In this document: positions 43,816 to 52,875 of the stretch, in pieces | Layout of the letters: each line of letters begins with the position of its first letter | Position numbering within the stretch: position 1 is the stretch's first letter | From: an uncultured Lachnospiraceae bacterium | Lineage (GTDB): Bacteria; Bacillota; Clostridia; Lachnospirales; Lachnospiraceae | Direction of reading: 5' to 3' | DNA length: 63,391 nt | NCBI GenBank assembly: GCA_910588825.1 | Contig: CAJURF010000013.1 | Location: 1 to 63,391, forward strand | Made by a program: the position numbers and the translations under genes | Notes under the pieces: model-generated | Database searches by the model: none | Seen by the model: only the letters and a program-made list of their open reading frames with translations | What the model was told of the DNA's origin: nothing

Positions 43816-45417
43816 TCAAATCCCATGGCGGAATTCCCTGGGTGTAACTTTCTGTGTCTTTTTAAACAAATAACTGAAATAATGCGCGTCTTTATACCCC
43901 ACAGCATAGGCAATTTCCGCTGACTTCATGGATGTAGTGCGCAGAAGCTCTTTTGCCCGCTCCATCCGGACCGATGTGAGATACTCCACAAATGTCTGCC
44001 CCATCTCCTGGCTGAAAATACGGCTGAAATGATTTGCACTCAGGTTCACGCTGGCTGCCGTGGAATTCAGGGATATATCCTCATCCACATAATGATGTTC
44101 TATATAATTTTTCGCCTCTTCCAGCAGAGCACTGTATTTTTTCAGTGAAGCAGCTTCCCTCAGGTCAATGGCCGCCTCCAGTATATCTCTCAGATGCTCC
44201 CTGTCAAATTCTGCAGAGACAAAAACGGAGGTCATTTCCTGGATATCCCCGCACTTGTCCACCAGGACTTTTGCCTCATACCCCAGTTCCTCCAGAAGGG
44301 CCACTGCCGCAAAATATGTATCCATAATCACATACTGCCTGAATAAAAAGGACTGCATACTCCGCTCACCGAAGCTCTGAAAGTATTCCTCCACAAAATG
44401 GGAAACCTGACTTCTCAGCCCGGTTTTCAAAAAGCGTTCCACCACCCTCCTGTCCAGCCTGCGCACTTCCAGAGAACCAATATCTGGTTCTTCTTCTGTC
44501 TGCGGCTTTGCTTTCAGTTCACTGCCAAACAGAATCTGATTCCGCTTTTTCAGATAACGGTACGCAAAAGCGTGGCTGGCTTCTTCAAAACATCTGCTCA
44601 ATTCGCTGAGGCGGTCCACAGCCACCCCCACACCGCCGAAATACTCCACTTCCGGATAAGCCTCAAAAAAACCCTTTAACCTGGCGATAAACAGTTCCTG
44701 TATGTCCTCAATCTTTCTGTCCTCTGTCTCCTTTAAAATAAACACCCAGCCCTCAATCCCCAGTTCCACCATGAGGATTTCCTGCATACCGTCAGCAATT
44801 TCTTCCATCCCCTGAACAATGCGCGCCGCTGTTTCTGTTTTCTTTGTATCTTCCTTGTCAAAAATCTGAAGCAGAAGGATATTATAACGTCCCCCTGTCA
44901 TATCCATTCCAATGCCCCGCCCCTCTTTCAACAGTGCCGCGGCCGGGTTCTTGCCCAGCACCAGCTTGCGGAAAAATTTCTGGCGTGCCAGCTGGACACT
45001 CCCCTGCCGCTCCTGTTCAAAAGCTTTTCGAAACTCCTGCTCCTTTTCCACCATCTGTCCCACCTTTTTCACTGCCTCCAAAAGCCGGGCCCCGGACACA
45101 GGTTTCAACAGATAGTCCGTAATCCCAATGTCAATCCCCTCCCGGGCATACTCAAACTCATCATACCCGCTGAGTATGATAATCTTCACCTCCGGCATCT
45201 CCTGTTTCACCAGACGGCTCAGCTCCAGCCCGTCCATAAAAGGCATTTTAATATCTGTAATGAGAATATCCGGCTTCGTCTTCTGAATCAGCGGATAGGC
45301 CAGTTCCCCGTCACTGGCCTCCCCCACAAATTCAAGCCCTTCCTTTTCCCAGTCAATATTGTACCGGATTCCTTCTCTTATGATAATCTCATCTTCCACT
45401 AAGAATACTTTGATCAT
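43816..45417 (-). CDS. YesN-type response regulator with AraC DNA-binding domain
   Basis: About 533 residues. Receiver domain at the N-terminus with VFLVEDEIIIREGI and phospho-acceptor Asp in ILITDIKMPFMDGLELSR, then a middle region and a C-terminal AraC helix-turn-helix pair (SLNSTAASVNLSANHFSRIF and KSAEIAYAVGYKDAHYFSYLFKKT). The ATG at 45417 follows GGAAGGCGG; the frame open to 45528 is rejected. It is transcribed just before its kinase and probably activates the adjacent transport genes. Confidence 0.92.
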   Translation of the reverse strand: MIKVFLVEDEIIIREGIRYNIDWEKEGLEFVGEASDGELAYPLIQKTKPDILITDIKMPFMDGLELSRLVKQEMPEVKIIILSGYDEFEYAREGIDIGITDYLLKPVSGARLLEAVKKVGQMVEKEQEFRKAFEQERQGSVQLARQKFFRKLVLGKNPAAALLKEGRGIGMDMTGGRYNILLLQIFDKEDTKKTETAARIVQGMEEIADGMQEILMVELGIEGWVFILKETEDRKIEDIQELFIARLKGFFEAYPEVEYFGGVGVAVDRLSELSRCFEEASHAFAYRYLKKRNQILFGSELKAKPQTEEEPDIGSLEVRRLDRRVVERFLKTGLRSQVSHFVEEYFQSFGERSMQSFLFRQYVIMDTYFAAVALLEELGYEAKVLVDKCGDIQEMTSVFVSAEFDREHLRDILEAAIDLREAASLKKYSALLEEAKNYIEHHYVDEDISLNSTAASVNLSANHFSRIFSQEMGQTFVEYLTSVRMERAKELLRTTSMKSAEIAYAVGYKDAHYFSYLFKKTQKVTPREFRHGI

Positions 45418-45566
45418 AAAATCACGCCGCCTTCCCGAATGTCCCCAGACTTTCCAGGAGCATTCTTCTTTTGTGATGGGTGTTTTATACACCATATTTA
45501 TTAAATCACTTCCACAGATAAAATTCAATCCCAGCGCGTATCTTAAAATATTTCGTAATAATCAAA

Positions 45567-45595
45567 TTGACAACATTTCTTTTCCATCGTAAAAT
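45567..45595 (+). promoter_or_regulatory. promoter of the repeat-protein gene
   Basis: TTGACA (45567-45572), 17-nt spacer, TAAAAT (45590-45595). Strong sigma-A match, 55 nt before the start codon. Confidence 0.8.
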
Positions 45596-45650
45596 AAAAC
45601 TATACTCATCAAAAAATTCTAAAATATCTTTGAAAAGGAGGCAAATCCAA

Positions 45651-46730
45651 ATGAAAAACTGGAGAAAATTGACTATAGCTCTAGCGCTGCTTATGGTCTG
45701 CCTGTGTGCCGCTGTACTGCCTGTCAGCGTTTCTGCTGAAAGTATCCGGCTTTCCCACAGCTCTTCCACATCCGGGCGGGGAAATGCAGTCAAAATCCGA
45801 AAAGTCAGCTATGACCCGGCCGAAAAATACGAACCGGCAAAGCTGGAAATAGACTTTTCCCACCGTATCACCTGGAAAAGGTCAGCCCGGATAGTTTCCG
45901 TAAAAGACCAGAACGGCACTGTCTATGAAGCATACCTGCAGGATAAAGACAGTGATGAATGTGATGTCGCCATTGACAATTTAAAAGAAGGCCGCACTTA
46001 CACCGTCATCATTGATGGCATCAAAAAAAGCGGCACAAAAGGTTTCCGGAAACTTACGCTGAAAGCGAAAATCCCTGCGGCAGACAAGAATCAAAAAGTA
46101 AAAGTCCGAAAAGTCCAGGTGGATGATGACAACGATGACTTTGACAAATACCAGACAGAGATTGATATTAAGTTCGCCTCCAAAGTCGTCTGGAAACGCG
46201 GCGCAAAAGTGGTTTCCGTCAAAGACTCTCAGGGGAAATCCTATCAGGGCCGCCTGACAGATATTGACAACGATGAATGCGAAGTCTATATCAAAAATCT
46301 AAAACACAACAAAACATATACCATCAGGATTTCCGGCATCAAAGCGCGGGGAGCCTCTTCTTATGAGACGATTTCTGTCAAGGTAACCGTCCCCCGCCTT
46401 TCCCATGCTCTGCGTGTGAAGGAAGCGGAATATGATATAGACTATGACGATTCGGATTACTTTCAGGATGGGATAACCGCGTTTTCCGTGGAATTTTCCT
46501 TTAATAAGAACGCAGCTTACAGACGTAACAGTTATATCATTGTCAAAGACACCTCTGGTAAAAAATACTCCACACGGAATTCCTATGTGGAATGGGACGG
46601 CGATGACTGCCAGGTGTATCTGTCAAAAGAACTTGAATATGGAAAAGTCTATCAATATGAAATCGTAAATGTGAAAGCAATAGGGGAAACCTCTTACACA
46701 ACCTTAAAAGGAACTTTTATTGCCAGATAA
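45651..46730 (+). CDS. secreted protein of three tandem repeats
   Basis: 359 residues. Signal peptide with a Lys/Arg start and hydrophobic core, probably cut after VSVSA (about residue 31). Then three related beta-rich units of about 95 residues (about 47-140, 146-240, 248-355) with shared lines: ITWKRSARIVSVKDQNGT / VVWKRGAKVVSVKDSQGK, then DECDVAIDNLKEGRTYTVI / DECEVYIKNLKHNKTYTI. The third is more diverged. Acidic runs between units (DDDNDDFDKY, DIDYDDSDYF) could bind Ca2+. No sortase signal. I do not recognise the family; a cell-surface Ig-like adhesive or carbohydrate-binding role is a guess. Confidence 0.75.
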   Translation: MKNWRKLTIALALLMVCLCAAVLPVSVSAESIRLSHSSSTSGRGNAVKIRKVSYDPAEKYEPAKLEIDFSHRITWKRSARIVSVKDQNGTVYEAYLQDKDSDECDVAIDNLKEGRTYTVIIDGIKKSGTKGFRKLTLKAKIPAADKNQKVKVRKVQVDDDNDDFDKYQTEIDIKFASKVVWKRGAKVVSVKDSQGKSYQGRLTDIDNDECEVYIKNLKHNKTYTIRISGIKARGASSYETISVKVTVPRLSHALRVKEAEYDIDYDDSDYFQDGITAFSVEFSFNKNAAYRRNSYIIVKDTSGKKYSTRNSYVEWDGDDCQVYLSKELEYGKVYQYEIVNVKAIGETSYTTLKGTFIAR

Positions 46731-46773
46731 AACAAAAAAGTTCACGATACACAAAAAAGGAGACTAAAAACAT

Positions 46774-47469
46774 ATGGATGGAATTTTATATGGGGCCGGT
46801 GTGGGCCCCGGAGACCCGGAACTGATGACTTTAAAAGCAGTGCGCCTGATCCGTGAAAATGAAGTGATCGCACTCCCCGGAGAAAAGGCTGAGGAGACTG
46901 TGGCTTACCAGATTGCCGTGCAGGCAGTCCCGGAATTGGCCCAAAAAACCCTGCTTTCTGTGAACATGCCCATGACTCACGACAAAACCATCCGGGACAA
47001 AAGCCACGACCAGGCTGCTGATGTAATCGAAACTTATCTGAAACAGGGACAGAACGTGGTATTTCTCACACTGGGCGACCCCACTGTATATTCCACCTAT
47101 CTGTATGTACAGAAACGGATCATAAAACGCGGCTATCAAACAGAGCTGGTCAGCGGCATCACCTCTTTTTGTGCCGCTGCCGCCCGCACCAACACCGCTC
47201 TTGTGGAATGGAATGAGCAGTTACATATTGTTCCTGCCGCCCACAAGCCGGACAGCCGCCTGGATCTGCCCGGCAACTATATTTTGATGAAATCCGGAAA
47301 GAAAATGAAACAGGTGAAAGAAGTTCTTGCAGACAGCGGCCGGGATGTAATCATGGTGGAAAACTGCGGGATGGAAAACGAACACATTTATAAAAGTGTG
47401 GATGAGATTCCCGACCATGCAGGTTATTATTCTCTGATTATTGCTAAAACACCTTCTTCCCGGGATTGA
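46774..47469 (+). CDS. cobI: precorrin-2/cobalt-factor II C20-methyltransferase
   Basis: 231 residues of the tetrapyrrole methylase family: N-terminal LYGAGVGPGDPELMTLKAV (SAM-binding GxGxGD), FLTLGDPTVYSTY and LVSGITSFCAAAA in the middle. These are the marks of CobI/CbiL, which adds the C20 methyl during corrin synthesis. No other cobalamin gene is in the window, so this copy is alone, which is unusual because these genes normally cluster. It starts 43 nt after the repeat-protein stop with AAAGGAG, so the two may share a transcript. Confidence 0.88.
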   Translation: MDGILYGAGVGPGDPELMTLKAVRLIRENEVIALPGEKAEETVAYQIAVQAVPELAQKTLLSVNMPMTHDKTIRDKSHDQAADVIETYLKQGQNVVFLTLGDPTVYSTYLYVQKRIIKRGYQTELVSGITSFCAAAARTNTALVEWNEQLHIVPAAHKPDSRLDLPGNYILMKSGKKMKQVKEVLADSGRDVIMVENCGMENEHIYKSVDEIPDHAGYYSLIIAKTPSSRD

Positions 47470-47494
47470 AATGAAATAAATTACGATCAGCCGA

Positions 47495-47532
47495 AAAAAG
47501 CGGTACAGCCCTCTCATGCTGTACCGCTTTTT
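47495..47532. terminator. bidirectional terminator between cobI and iolE
   Basis: AAAAAGCGGTACAGC (47495-47509) and GCTGTACCGCTTTTT (47518-47532) pair perfectly over 15 bp with an 8-nt loop. The A and T flanks give a U tract in both directions, serving the two converging genes. Confidence 0.9.
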
Positions 47533-47567
47533 ATGTATAAACCAACTTCTGTAATCACTGTCTATTC

Positions 47568-48464
47568 TTACAGTCCAGTATGCTCCGCAATATATTTTCT
47601 TGCCTTCAGCGCATATTCAAAAGGATTGGCCACACCGGGGTCCTGCTCTGCTTCAACCAGAACCCATCCCTTATAATCTGCCTCTTCCAGAATCTTGAAT
47701 AATGGCGCAAAGTCCACATCGCCGTCCCCTGGTACTGTAAATGTACCTGCACGGACCCCCTTTAAGAAACTCCATTTTTCTTTTCTGGACTGCTCAACAA
47801 CAGATTTGCGCAGGTCTTTCAGATGTACATGGCGGACACGGTCCACATATTTCCTCAGAACCTTTTCCGGGTCTATTCCTGCAAAGGACAGATGACCACT
47901 GTCAAACAGCAGATATACCAGATCCTTGTCCACAGAATCCATAAAACGATCAATCTCTTCCTCAGTCTGAACAACTGTTCCCATATGATGATGGAAGGTG
48001 AGTACCATGCCTTTGTCCTTGGCGATTTTTCCCAGTTTGTTCAATCCGTTGGTCAGAAGATCCCATTCTTGGTCGTTCATCACATATTTGCCTTCCTGGA
48101 TGGGCTGGTCCAGCATACCCTGGGTACTGTGGCTCTGCTCAGAAACGCCGATGCATTTGGATCCAACCTGGAGCAGAAAGTCACACTGCTTGATGAATGC
48201 CGCTTCTGTCTCCTCATAGGGCTTGCTGATCAGGAAAGAAGAAAACCACTGGTTACAGATGGTCATTCCGCGCAAATCCAACGCCTTTTTCAAAACTACA
48301 GGGTCTGTGGGATAATGGCTTCCCACCTCTGTTCCTTTAAATCCAGCCAGAGCCATCTCACTGATGGTCTGCTCAAATGTATTTTCCTTTCCCAGATCGG
48401 GCATATCGTCGTTTGTCCAGCCAATGGGAGCGATTCCCAGAGACACTTTATTCTTATCCAGCAT
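47568..48464 (-). CDS. iolE: inosose dehydratase
   Basis: 298-residue xylose-isomerase-like TIM barrel. Family lines include LGIAPIGWTNDDMPDLG near the start, LTFHHHMGTVVQTEEEID (about 150-167), LLFDSGHLSFAG (about 190) and HVHLKDLR. It dehydrates scyllo-inosose to the trione-hydrate diketone in inositol breakdown. It lies 26 nt after iolB, the last of the iolD-B-E order, and is closed by the strong terminator. Confidence 0.96.
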   Translation of the reverse strand: MLDKNKVSLGIAPIGWTNDDMPDLGKENTFEQTISEMALAGFKGTEVGSHYPTDPVVLKKALDLRGMTICNQWFSSFLISKPYEETEAAFIKQCDFLLQVGSKCIGVSEQSHSTQGMLDQPIQEGKYVMNDQEWDLLTNGLNKLGKIAKDKGMVLTFHHHMGTVVQTEEEIDRFMDSVDKDLVYLLFDSGHLSFAGIDPEKVLRKYVDRVRHVHLKDLRKSVVEQSRKEKWSFLKGVRAGTFTVPGDGDVDFAPLFKILEEADYKGWVLVEAEQDPGVANPFEYALKARKYIAEHTGL

Positions 48465-48490
48465 AGTCGTTCTCCTTTTTACTTTTTATA

Positions 48491-49276
48491 TTAAAACTTT
48501 GCCTCATGCAGCCATGTATAACGCTCATCCTCGCAGCGGTCTGTCTGAAGCCAGGGATTTCCCTCCAGATGGCGGATCATCCAGCAGGTATACATCATAA
48601 ATCCCGGGGCCACTGCCTGGGGATGCAGTTCGCCGCCTGGAATGGCAGAAAAGCTTCCGTCCACACTTTTAAACACCTGATCCCCTACAAAACTGGCACC
48701 AAATCCTTCCGGACGGTCAAATTTAAAATAGTAGCATTCCGGCTGGGGATGCTGATGGGGCAGATATCCTGACCAGTTTCCCTTATCGTTGAGCACTTCT
48801 CCCAGTACCATATTGGAGTAAGGCGCAATGTCATGGTCAAAAATTGTATTGACACGGCGTTTTGCCACATCTCCGAATTTGCCTTTGCAGGAATATTTCC
48901 AGGGGGCATCCTCCGGTTTGTACAGGCGGCTGGCAAATTCTGCCTCATTCTTCGTGCACTGCACCAGAATCTCACTGTCTGCACTGGCCTTCACCGTAAT
49001 CTGTTTTCCTGAGCTGCTGTGTACACACCAGGGGCCTTCTGTAAATACATCTTTTCTGGAAACATCCGCTTCCCCATTATCCCATGCAAACTTTATCTCA
49101 CCTGAGAGAAGAAGCACAGCTGTCTCCTCCCCGTTCCTTCCAAAGCTCCGGCTCTCTCCCGCTTTCATCCGATACACCCGGACATCCATCAGCATAGCTT
49201 TATACTCGTTATCGTAAGTAACCAGCACCTGCTCTCCTGACTCATCAAATTCCGGATATCCAAATACTTTGCTCAT
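48491..49276 (-). CDS. iolB: 5-deoxy-glucuronate isomerase
   Basis: 261 residues, double cupin. Metal-binding His occur in YLPHQHPQPECYYFKFDR (about residues 170-187), and the N-terminus has MKAGESRSFGRNGEET. It converts 5-deoxy-D-glucuronate to 5-deoxy-2-dehydrogluconate. GAGGAG lies before the ATG. The gene starts about 250 nt after iolD, the interval being filled by a large inverted repeat. Confidence 0.95.
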   Translation of the reverse strand: MSKVFGYPEFDESGEQVLVTYDNEYKAMLMDVRVYRMKAGESRSFGRNGEETAVLLLSGEIKFAWDNGEADVSRKDVFTEGPWCVHSSSGKQITVKASADSEILVQCTKNEAEFASRLYKPEDAPWKYSCKGKFGDVAKRRVNTIFDHDIAPYSNMVLGEVLNDKGNWSGYLPHQHPQPECYYFKFDRPEGFGASFVGDQVFKSVDGSFSAIPGGELHPQAVAPGFMMYTCWMIRHLEGNPWLQTDRCEDERYTWLHEAKF

Positions 49277-49310
49277 TGGCTCATCTCCTCCATGCTAATA
49301 TCTATCTGCT

Positions 49311-49471
49311 AGTACACCGTTTCGCAGATACTCGGATACTAAGTACCTGATATTTGTGTCAGTGCAAGGCGGCTGAATGAGGCGATGCGGTGACATCGTC
49401 GATTGAAGCCAACGCGGCAATGGCTCAAATAGCAGGTGCTTAGTGTTTGAGTATCTATGAAATGGTGTACT
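49311..49471. repeat. 161-bp imperfect palindromic element between iolD and iolB
   Basis: The first 39 bp (49311-49349) and last 39 bp (49433-49471) are inverted copies with about 32 matches; ends are AGTACACC and GGTGTACT. The centre (about 49350-49432) is also partly self-complementary, with TATTTGTGTCAG against the complement of GGCTCAAATA. No reading frame is seen. It may be a MITE-like or other non-coding mobile repeat, or a large RNA hairpin within the iol transcript. Confidence 0.65.
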
Positions 49472-49483
49472 GGTGATCCGGAT

Positions 49484-49515
49484 GCCAAAAGTCCACCGCA
49501 AAATGGACTTTCGGC
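49484..49515 (-). terminator. hairpin after iolD
   Basis: A 12-bp stem between 49484-49495 and 49504-49515 with one mismatch and an 8-nt loop, 12 nt past the iolD stop. The minus-strand tail is weakly T-rich, so it may attenuate rather than end transcription into iolB and iolE. Confidence 0.6.
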
Positions 49516-49527
49516 CTCCCGAATCTA

Positions 49528-51459
49528 TTAATATTTTCTCGCCTCTCTGCGGCCTTCCAGTACTCCCTCAGCAGCCTTTCTCACAGATTCCTTCGTGGAA
49601 GTCATGGCAATGCCCACATCCCACCAGGACTCGTATCCGTCTGTCATGGTTTTCGGAATGACTTTCAGGTCAAAGAGACATGCTATATCCTGTTTCTTCG
49701 CATCCTCAAGCGCTGCTTCCAATTCTGCAATTGTCCGGCAGGTATAAGTTTTCAGTCCATATCCCTCACCGATCTTGGCATAATCCACAGGAATCAGGTC
49801 TCCTGTTGGCTTCTTGCCGTCTGTGTAGCGGAATTCAGTGGCCAGGCTTCCAATTCCGTGATTCATCTCCAGGTTGTTGATACAGCCGAAACCACAGTTA
49901 TCAAAGATCAGAATGTTTACTTTCTTCTGTTCCTGCATAATAGTCATGATCTCACTGTGGAGCATCTGGAAGCTGGAATCGCCCACTACGCAGTACACTT
50001 CATTATCCGGTTCTGCAAACTTCACACCGAGAGTTGCTGCTACTTCATAACCCATACAGGAATATCCATACTCTGCATGATAGCCGCCCCTCTTATCTGT
50101 GGTCCACATTCTCTGCATACAGCTGGGAAGGGAACCTCCTGCCGTAATAATCGTGGCTTCCTCATCAATGACCCTGCGGATAGCTGCCAGAGCTGCTGTC
50201 TGTGTGATTTTTCCGTTGGTCAGTTTCACAAACTCAGGTACTGTCCTGGGATCTCTGGCTTTGATAATGGGCTCAAAATCGTCTCCTGTATATTCAATCC
50301 CTGCCAGGCGGGCCATTTCTTCATCCCACACCTTCTTTGCTTCCACGATCTCGTTCTTATATGCTGATTTATAATTTCTCGTTCTCAGCTTCTCTGCCAG
50401 CGCCTCAATTGTCACTTTGGCATCTCCCACCGCCTTCACTGCATCCATCTTATACGCGTGGAACCGGCAGTTATTAATAGAAACGAACTTCACTTGTGGA
50501 TTTCTGAACAGATGCTTGGAGCTGGTGGTGAAATCGGACATACGGGAACCGACAGCCAGAACCACATCTGCGTCTTTTGCAATAATATTGGAAGCATACG
50601 TTCCGGTTACGCCGATACCGCCCAGACAGTATGGATGGCTTGACTTACAGGCACTCTTTCCTGCCTGGCTTTCACCAAAGGGAATGCCGAATTCTTCACA
50701 GAACTTCTCAACTGTCTCTCCTGCTTCTGAATAGCGCACGCCGCCGCCCACAATCAGCAGTGGTTTTTCTGCTCCTGCCAGAATCTCTGCCACATCTTCC
50801 AGTTCTTCTTCCACTGCTGCCGGTCTTGTGATGCGGTGTACTCTCTTCTTGAAGAAATATTCTGGAAAATCATAGGACTCGCCCTCAACGTCCTGACAGA
50901 GTCCGATACAGCAGGCGCCCGTTTCAGCCGGGTCTGTAAGCACGCGCATGGCGTTGATTAACGCGGTCATGATCATCTCCGGTCTTGTGATGCGGTCCCA
51001 GTATTTGCAGACAGGTCTGAACGCATCGTTGGTGGTAACTGCCAGGCTGCTGCTCTGCTCCAGCTGCTGCAGTACCGGGTCTGGCTGCCGGGAAGCGAAG
51101 CTGTCTGCCGGGAACACCAGAAGAGGAATGTTATTCACCGTCGCGGTTGCGCAGGCTACTACCATATTTGCTGCGCCAGGTCCCACAGAAGATGCGCAGG
51201 GGATAATTCTCCTGCGGTTATTCTGTTTTGCAAAAGCGATGGCGGCATGGCACATTCCCTGCTCATTTCTTCCCTGCATCACACGCAGCTGGCCGGGATC
51301 GCTGTCAAGAGCCTCCCCCAGCCCCACAGCAATGCCATGTCCGAAAATAGTGAAAAATCCTTCTACAAACTTTGTCTCTACACCGTCCATGGATACATAC
51401 TGATTATCCAAAAACTTTACAATGGCCTGTGCCACTGTCATCTTCACTGTTTTTTCCAT
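49528..51459 (-). CDS. iolD: 3D-trihydroxycyclohexane-1,2-dione hydrolase (ThDP-dependent)
   Basis: 643 residues of the thiamine-diphosphate enzyme family. The catalytic Glu lies in GHGIAVGLGEALD, and the cofactor loop is GDSSFQMLHSEIMTIM running to FDNCGFGCINN. It opens the inositol ring to 5-deoxy-D-glucuronate. The ATG at 51459 has AAAGGAG 7 nt upstream; an open frame back to 51609 is ignored. Two copies of TTGCGTGCAT in its promoter region suggest repression by a local regulator. Confidence 0.96.
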   Translation of the reverse strand: MEKTVKMTVAQAIVKFLDNQYVSMDGVETKFVEGFFTIFGHGIAVGLGEALDSDPGQLRVMQGRNEQGMCHAAIAFAKQNNRRRIIPCASSVGPGAANMVVACATATVNNIPLLVFPADSFASRQPDPVLQQLEQSSSLAVTTNDAFRPVCKYWDRITRPEMIMTALINAMRVLTDPAETGACCIGLCQDVEGESYDFPEYFFKKRVHRITRPAAVEEELEDVAEILAGAEKPLLIVGGGVRYSEAGETVEKFCEEFGIPFGESQAGKSACKSSHPYCLGGIGVTGTYASNIIAKDADVVLAVGSRMSDFTTSSKHLFRNPQVKFVSINNCRFHAYKMDAVKAVGDAKVTIEALAEKLRTRNYKSAYKNEIVEAKKVWDEEMARLAGIEYTGDDFEPIIKARDPRTVPEFVKLTNGKITQTAALAAIRRVIDEEATIITAGGSLPSCMQRMWTTDKRGGYHAEYGYSCMGYEVAATLGVKFAEPDNEVYCVVGDSSFQMLHSEIMTIMQEQKKVNILIFDNCGFGCINNLEMNHGIGSLATEFRYTDGKKPTGDLIPVDYAKIGEGYGLKTYTCRTIAELEAALEDAKKQDIACLFDLKVIPKTMTDGYESWWDVGIAMTSTKESVRKAAEGVLEGRREARKY

Positions 51460-51577
51460 ATTTTCTCCTTTCTGCCTGTTACCCCGGCATGGGAATCGTG
51501 ACAGTTCCTTACTGCTCACTTTCTGCCGGCAGCATAAAATCCAGGACTTCTGAAAACGGCCGCCGGTCATTATTATG

Positions 51578-51610
51578 TTATTGCGTGCATTGTGCCTTAT
51601 TGCGTGCATT
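51578..51610. promoter_or_regulatory. tandem operator-like sites upstream of iolD
   Basis: TTATTGCGTGCATT occurs twice (51578-51591 and 51597-51610), 19 bp apart. Read leftward, a weak -10 CATAAT (51572-51577) abuts the first copy. The core TTGCGTGCA(A) also appears before araC and lacI. Confidence 0.65.
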
Positions 51611-51791
51611 CAATCTCCAAATGTTTCATGTATTCATAATATTACGCACGCGCCTGTTTGTCAACAGCACGTATTTTATTTTTTTAATTTCTGTCACTAT
51701 CACTAATTTTCAAAGGGTTTTTTCTGTTATTTTTCCCATGCTATTATGTGCCTGTTTATGATAGAATAAGTTTAATATTTTATTTTCTATT

Positions 51792-51812
51792 TTCGCACGC
51801 ATTTGCACGCAA
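51792..51812. promoter_or_regulatory. tandem operator-like sites upstream of the araC-type gene
   Basis: GCACGCA is repeated at 51795-51801 and 51805-51811, one helical turn apart; the second copy completes the palindromic TTGCACGCAA (51803-51812). Lies about 56-77 nt before the araC-type start codon. The rest of the 409-bp divergent gap (51460-51868) holds no gene; a weak -10 TAGAAT lies near 51763. Confidence 0.6.
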
Positions 51813-51868
51813 AATAAATTTGAAACCTGGTATTTTCAGGTTCTTGAATATCTGCAAGGAGGATTTTC

Positions 51869-52807
51869 ATGAACAAGTATCTTGATTTTCCAGATATGGA
51901 CGGAACCCCGATTTCCATCAGCCAGCTAAACGAAAACAGCATATCCTTGGAGCCCCACTGTCATGAATTCTATGAACTGGTTTTAGTCACCAAGGGGTCC
52001 TGCCGACACATTTTTAACGGTGTAACTGTCCTCGCAGCGCCTGGAGATGTCTCCATTATTCCGCCTCATCAGGTTCATTGTTATAAAAGCCTGTCCGAAG
52101 TTTCGATTATCAACTGCTGTTTTATCCCGGAGAAAATCAACACCGACTGGCATAGTATATTAAAAGATATTTCCCCTGAGCAGAGTATTTCCCCCTCCCG
52201 TTCATCTGAGCATGCTCTGGAGAACCACTGGCAGCATGCCGTCTTTGACCCGGACACCCTGGGGCTTGCAGGCCCCGCCGCCAATGCTCCGGAACTGCAG
52301 GGGCTGATTCACCTGGATGGAAGTGAATATACCCGTGTGTTCTCTCTGATGCACAACTTAATCGAAGAACAGGAATACAACAGATTCGGAAAACTCTACA
52401 TGAAGTCCGGTCTTCTTCAAATCATTCTGGTTCTTCTGGGCAGACTTCAGACGAAAAAACTCTCCCGGCTGAATGATTATTCGGACCGTAAGAAAAAGCT
52501 GGTCAACGATGCCCTGGCATACATGGAAAATCATGTGGAGGAGATTACCAGCTCAACGGAAATTGCTGAAAAGCTTTATCTGAGCCCAGCCTATTTCCGC
52601 TCGCTTTTCAAGGATATAACAGGAATGACACCAACAAACTATCTAAACCGCCTGCGGGTCATCCGCTCTCTGGAATACTTGGAGCGGGAAGACCTTTCCA
52701 TTGCGGAGGCTGCAGGCAGGGTGGGAATCTACGACTCCAATTATTATTCCCGCCTTTTCAAAAAAACCATGGGTTATTCCCCCAGGTATTTCAAAAAAAC
52801 AAGATAG
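51869..52807 (+). CDS. AraC-family transcriptional regulator
   Basis: 312 residues: N-terminal cupin-like ligand domain with SLEPHCHEFYELVLVTKGSC and IIPPHQVHCY, then two helix-turn-helix units at the C-terminus (TSSTEIAEKLYLSPAYFRSLFK and LSIAEAAGRVGIYDSNYYSRLFKKT; final PRYFKK). Typically an activator that responds to a sugar-like ligand. It is divergent from iolD and precedes the rbsBAC-like operon. AAGGAGG lies 7 nt before the ATG. A regulator of inositol uptake and use is the most likely role. Confidence 0.9.
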   Translation: MNKYLDFPDMDGTPISISQLNENSISLEPHCHEFYELVLVTKGSCRHIFNGVTVLAAPGDVSIIPPHQVHCYKSLSEVSIINCCFIPEKINTDWHSILKDISPEQSISPSRSSEHALENHWQHAVFDPDTLGLAGPAANAPELQGLIHLDGSEYTRVFSLMHNLIEEQEYNRFGKLYMKSGLLQIILVLLGRLQTKKLSRLNDYSDRKKKLVNDALAYMENHVEEITSSTEIAEKLYLSPAYFRSLFKDITGMTPTNYLNRLRVIRSLEYLEREDLSIAEAAGRVGIYDSNYYSRLFKKTMGYSPRYFKKTR

Positions 52808-52810
52808 CCA

Positions 52811-52847
52811 AAAGGGCCGGAAAGCATCTTTGTGCTCCCGGCCCTTT
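52811..52847. terminator. bidirectional terminator between araC-type gene and rbsC-like gene
   Basis: AAAGGGCCGG (52811-52820) and CCGGCCCTTT (52838-52847) form a perfect 10-bp stem extended by AAGCA/TGCT with a bulge. The genes on both sides converge on it. Confidence 0.85.
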
Positions 52848-52875
52848 CATCTGCCTGTTCAGACAGATATTAAAT

